Source: Paramecium sonneborni (lineage: Eukaryota; Ciliophora; Oligohymenophorea; Peniculida; Parameciidae). Taken from it: 64,000 bases of DNA. The stretch covers positions 228,096 through 292,095 of the forward strand of contig CAJJDN010000054.1 in the NCBI GenBank assembly GCA_905182985.1, written 5' to 3'. Positions 61,880 through 64,000 of this stretch are shown here, one piece after another (the stretch's first letter is position 1; each line of letters begins with the position of its first letter). Below the pieces are notes generated by a model, which did no database searches, was not told where the DNA came from, and saw only the letters and a program-made list of their open reading frames with translations. A program made the translations under genes and the position numbers.

Positions 61880-62250
61880 TATGAAAATTTAATATCTCGT
61901 ATGAGAAACTAAATTTGAGAGACAATTGCTATATTGTTTTCAGATCTCTTGATCCTGAAAATTACAACTATAAGATTTAATCATATGCATATTCTAGGAA
62001 AATAAACTGATATTAATCGCAAAAGAAAAAAGCTGGAAAAATCAAATAAAATTGTCCTGTAATTTTTGGGCCAAATTGTAAGTTATGTAAAGTTTTTTAA
62101 AAGGAGGCAGAATAAAAGAATACTGACTTAAAAATATTATTAGGAGAATTTTAAGTTTTAAGTGATAAAAAAATTCAATTTTAATGCTTCATAAAATACC
62201 TCAATAAATAATATTGTTATTTTTTATATTAAAACTTCAATTAATTAAGA
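61880..62250 (+). pseudogene. Decayed coding segment with two CxxC-type pairs
   Basis: Translates coherently as LRDNCYIVFRSLDPENYNYK, then after one in-frame TGA as KIKQNCPVIFGPNCKLCKVF and KILLGEFQVLSDKKI. No start and no complete frame. The downstream 62250-62580 has further fragments in other frames. Looks like a degenerate gene, possibly zinc-binding; family not recognised. Confidence 0.4.
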
Positions 62251-62602
62251 ATGATTCAAAATGAAATATATTTTAAATTATTTAAAATAAAAGATAGAAT
62301 ATCAAAAGTGTATATAGATATTGATCATAATGTAAAGGCTATTGTAAATTTAAATATTAATTGAAATAGGAAAATGTCTTGAATTTATAAAATAATAATA
62401 TGATAATTGATTTATTAAATGAAGTGTAAATAGTTAATGAATGTGAAATTTCAAAAATTAATTTAGAAATAGTTAATAAATTAGTGAAACAATTAAAGTA
62501 AAATGTGTGAATTCAGAACTATTTTAAAGATTTTAGAGGCAGAATTTGATTTTAAATGTTTTTTAAATAAATACAAAAAATTAATATATATTTAAAAAAT
62601 TG

Positions 62603-62887
62603 ATGAGTAGACGTAAAAGTTCAATTAGTTCTTAAAAAGATCAGAAGAAAGATAAAAAATAAGATCAAGAAACTTAAGAAATGGCAATAAAAAAAAAAGT
62701 GAAAATTGAGAAAAGAGTAGTAATTAAAGTTCCATTTGCTGATATTCTCTCATCAGATGACGATTAAAATGAAATTAGTTAAATACTATATGGAATTAGA
62801 TCTAAATTCATTAAGGATGTTCCTAATCTTGACTCTCCAATTCTAGTAGGAAGAAGTGAAACAAAAGAAGATTCACAATTATTCTGA
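62603..62887 (+). CDS. Hypothetical small protein, 94 aa
   Basis: Intronless. Starts MSRRKSSISSQKDQKKDKKQ, a strongly basic head, followed by VKIEKRVVIKVPFADILSSD and YGIRSKFIKDVPNLDSPILV, which look ordered. Ends KEDSQLF. No family. Codon use fits a real gene. Confidence 0.6.
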
Positions 62888-63034
62888 ATGATTTAAGCTT
62901 ATTTATATTTAATGTAGTTCTAATATATCCTTTAAAAATCTTTATCTTAATACGTATTAAAAAAGTATTAATAAGAGAGAATTTATAAAAATGATGAAAG
63001 TGCGTCATTAAATAAAATTAGTATAAAATGTATA

Positions 63035-63754
63035 TCAATGAGCTCGTTCTCTTATTTTCCATTAGTGCATATAAGAATTTAATTTAACATTAAAGTCACT
63101 AAGTCTATCTTTTTGATTTGATTGCATTGTCTAATTTAAGATTTATTTATTAATCGAATGAGTTGCATTGATATTCATACAATTTCCATCATATCCAACT
63201 GAGCTATGTCTACTTTTTTCAGGAACATCTATAATAACTGAACCATTCTTTCTTAATTATTTTGGTTTCATTTTTTATTCATAATCTTAGAGTTATTTCA
63301 TAAAACCTGGATTTGGATTTATATATCTTCTTCTTTATTAGATATGTCGAAGAGTTTAATTTAAATTCCATTTATACTTTTGCATCATATATGCAGCACA
63401 AATTGCAGCAGATCTTGATATTCCAGCATAACAATGAATCAAAATATTGGTTTTAAGAGAATGGCTATCTATGAATTTGATAGCTTAATCAAAGTATTTA
63501 TATAACGGGAAATCTTCACAATCATCAGCCATTATCCACTAAATTAAATATTATATTGTATTTACCAATTTTTATGCTCCTCTGATTTGAATTGATTAAT
63601 CTATAACAGAGAGAACTGCCCCTATTTAATATTTTGATAGTAGCTCTGAATTCTAAGCAGCATCTAGATTTCCTAAATAAACACCACCAACTCCATTTAA
63701 TGGTGCTATTATACAATTCATACTATTTGGCAGACAAGAATTATTAACGAACAT
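63035..63754 (-). CDS. Dual-specificity protein phosphatase
   Basis: 230 residues after a 27-nt intron (GTAAAT...AATTTAG). Active-site signature HCYAGISRSAAI (HCx5R with Cys nucleophile and Arg), with a likely general acid in WIMADDCEDFPL. The N-terminal strand GVGGVYLGNLDAAQNSELL and QIGAVLSVIDQSIQ match DSP folds. After the catalytic domain comes a recognition helix-like INPNPGFMKQLQDYEQKM and a basic/polar tail of about 75 residues. It removes phosphate from Tyr and Ser/Thr, typically on MAPK-type substrates (known), but the substrate is not evident. Confidence 0.93.
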
Positions 63755-64000
63755 TTTAATAAAATTTATGTAATTATTTTATTTCTAACCACATATTTCT
63801 TAAATCATTTAATATTACTTCTTTATATTTAGTAAAATGAAGAAGAAATTATTTATAAAAATTATTAACGATATCATAAAAAATAAATAAACAGTTCCAG
63901 GTAAATTAATTATTTTTAAAAAAAAAATTTTCTCCTAATATTTCTATTTAAGAAGAAAATTTTATATTAAGATATATCCCTATTATTTAATCATATTTCA

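Overview
The window reads as macronuclear DNA of a ciliate, most likely Paramecium or a close relative. The DNA is very AT-rich. Long reading frames appear only if TAA and TAG are read as glutamine and TGA is the sole stop. Genes are separated by tens to a few hundred bases and are broken by GT...AG introns of about 17-32 nt. Spliced reading frames close exactly in many genes once those introns are removed, which is the main support for the models. A trichocyst matrix protein gene also points to Paramecium.

Layout. 1-6.3 kb, minus strand: two kinase-fold genes (one with a degenerate catalytic loop), a coiled-coil gene and a chromodomain gene. 6.6-12 kb: a relic of a serine carboxypeptidase, a disrupted locus and a cyclic-nucleotide-type K+ channel. 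12.5-21 kb: a membrane protein, an epoxide-hydrolase-like enzyme, a MAM33/p32 mitochondrial protein, a phosphopantothenoylcysteine decarboxylase and several unknown genes. 21-25.7 kb: a MORN-repeat protein, a tryptophan-repeat protein, a trichocyst matrix protein and a 38-aa membrane peptide. 26-38 kb: hypothetical genes, a DPY30-like small protein, a VPS10/sortilin receptor and a large AGC kinase with a zinc finger. 38.2-48.2 kb: a gene interrupted by a run of N, a PIP-box protein, an EF-hand protein, and a 1,161-bp block present twice around a single N. 48.3-54.5 kb: a zinc-finger gene and a 1,825-residue acidic Gln-rich secreted protein. 54.6-64 kb: an unknown basic protein, prefoldin subunit 1, an intact serine carboxypeptidase, TAM41, a NudE-like coiled coil and a dual-specificity phosphatase.

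There is no operon logic. Some neighbours do share a theme: the trichocyst cargo gene and the VPS10 receptor both belong to regulated secretion, and MAM33, TAM41 and the decarboxylase are mitochondrial or metabolic housekeeping genes. Two stretches are probably assembly artefacts: the N gap at 40.5-41.4 kb, flanked by identical 330-bp ends, and the doubled 1,161-bp block at 45.4-47.8 kb. Intron positions were read by eye, and protein lengths assume those introns.
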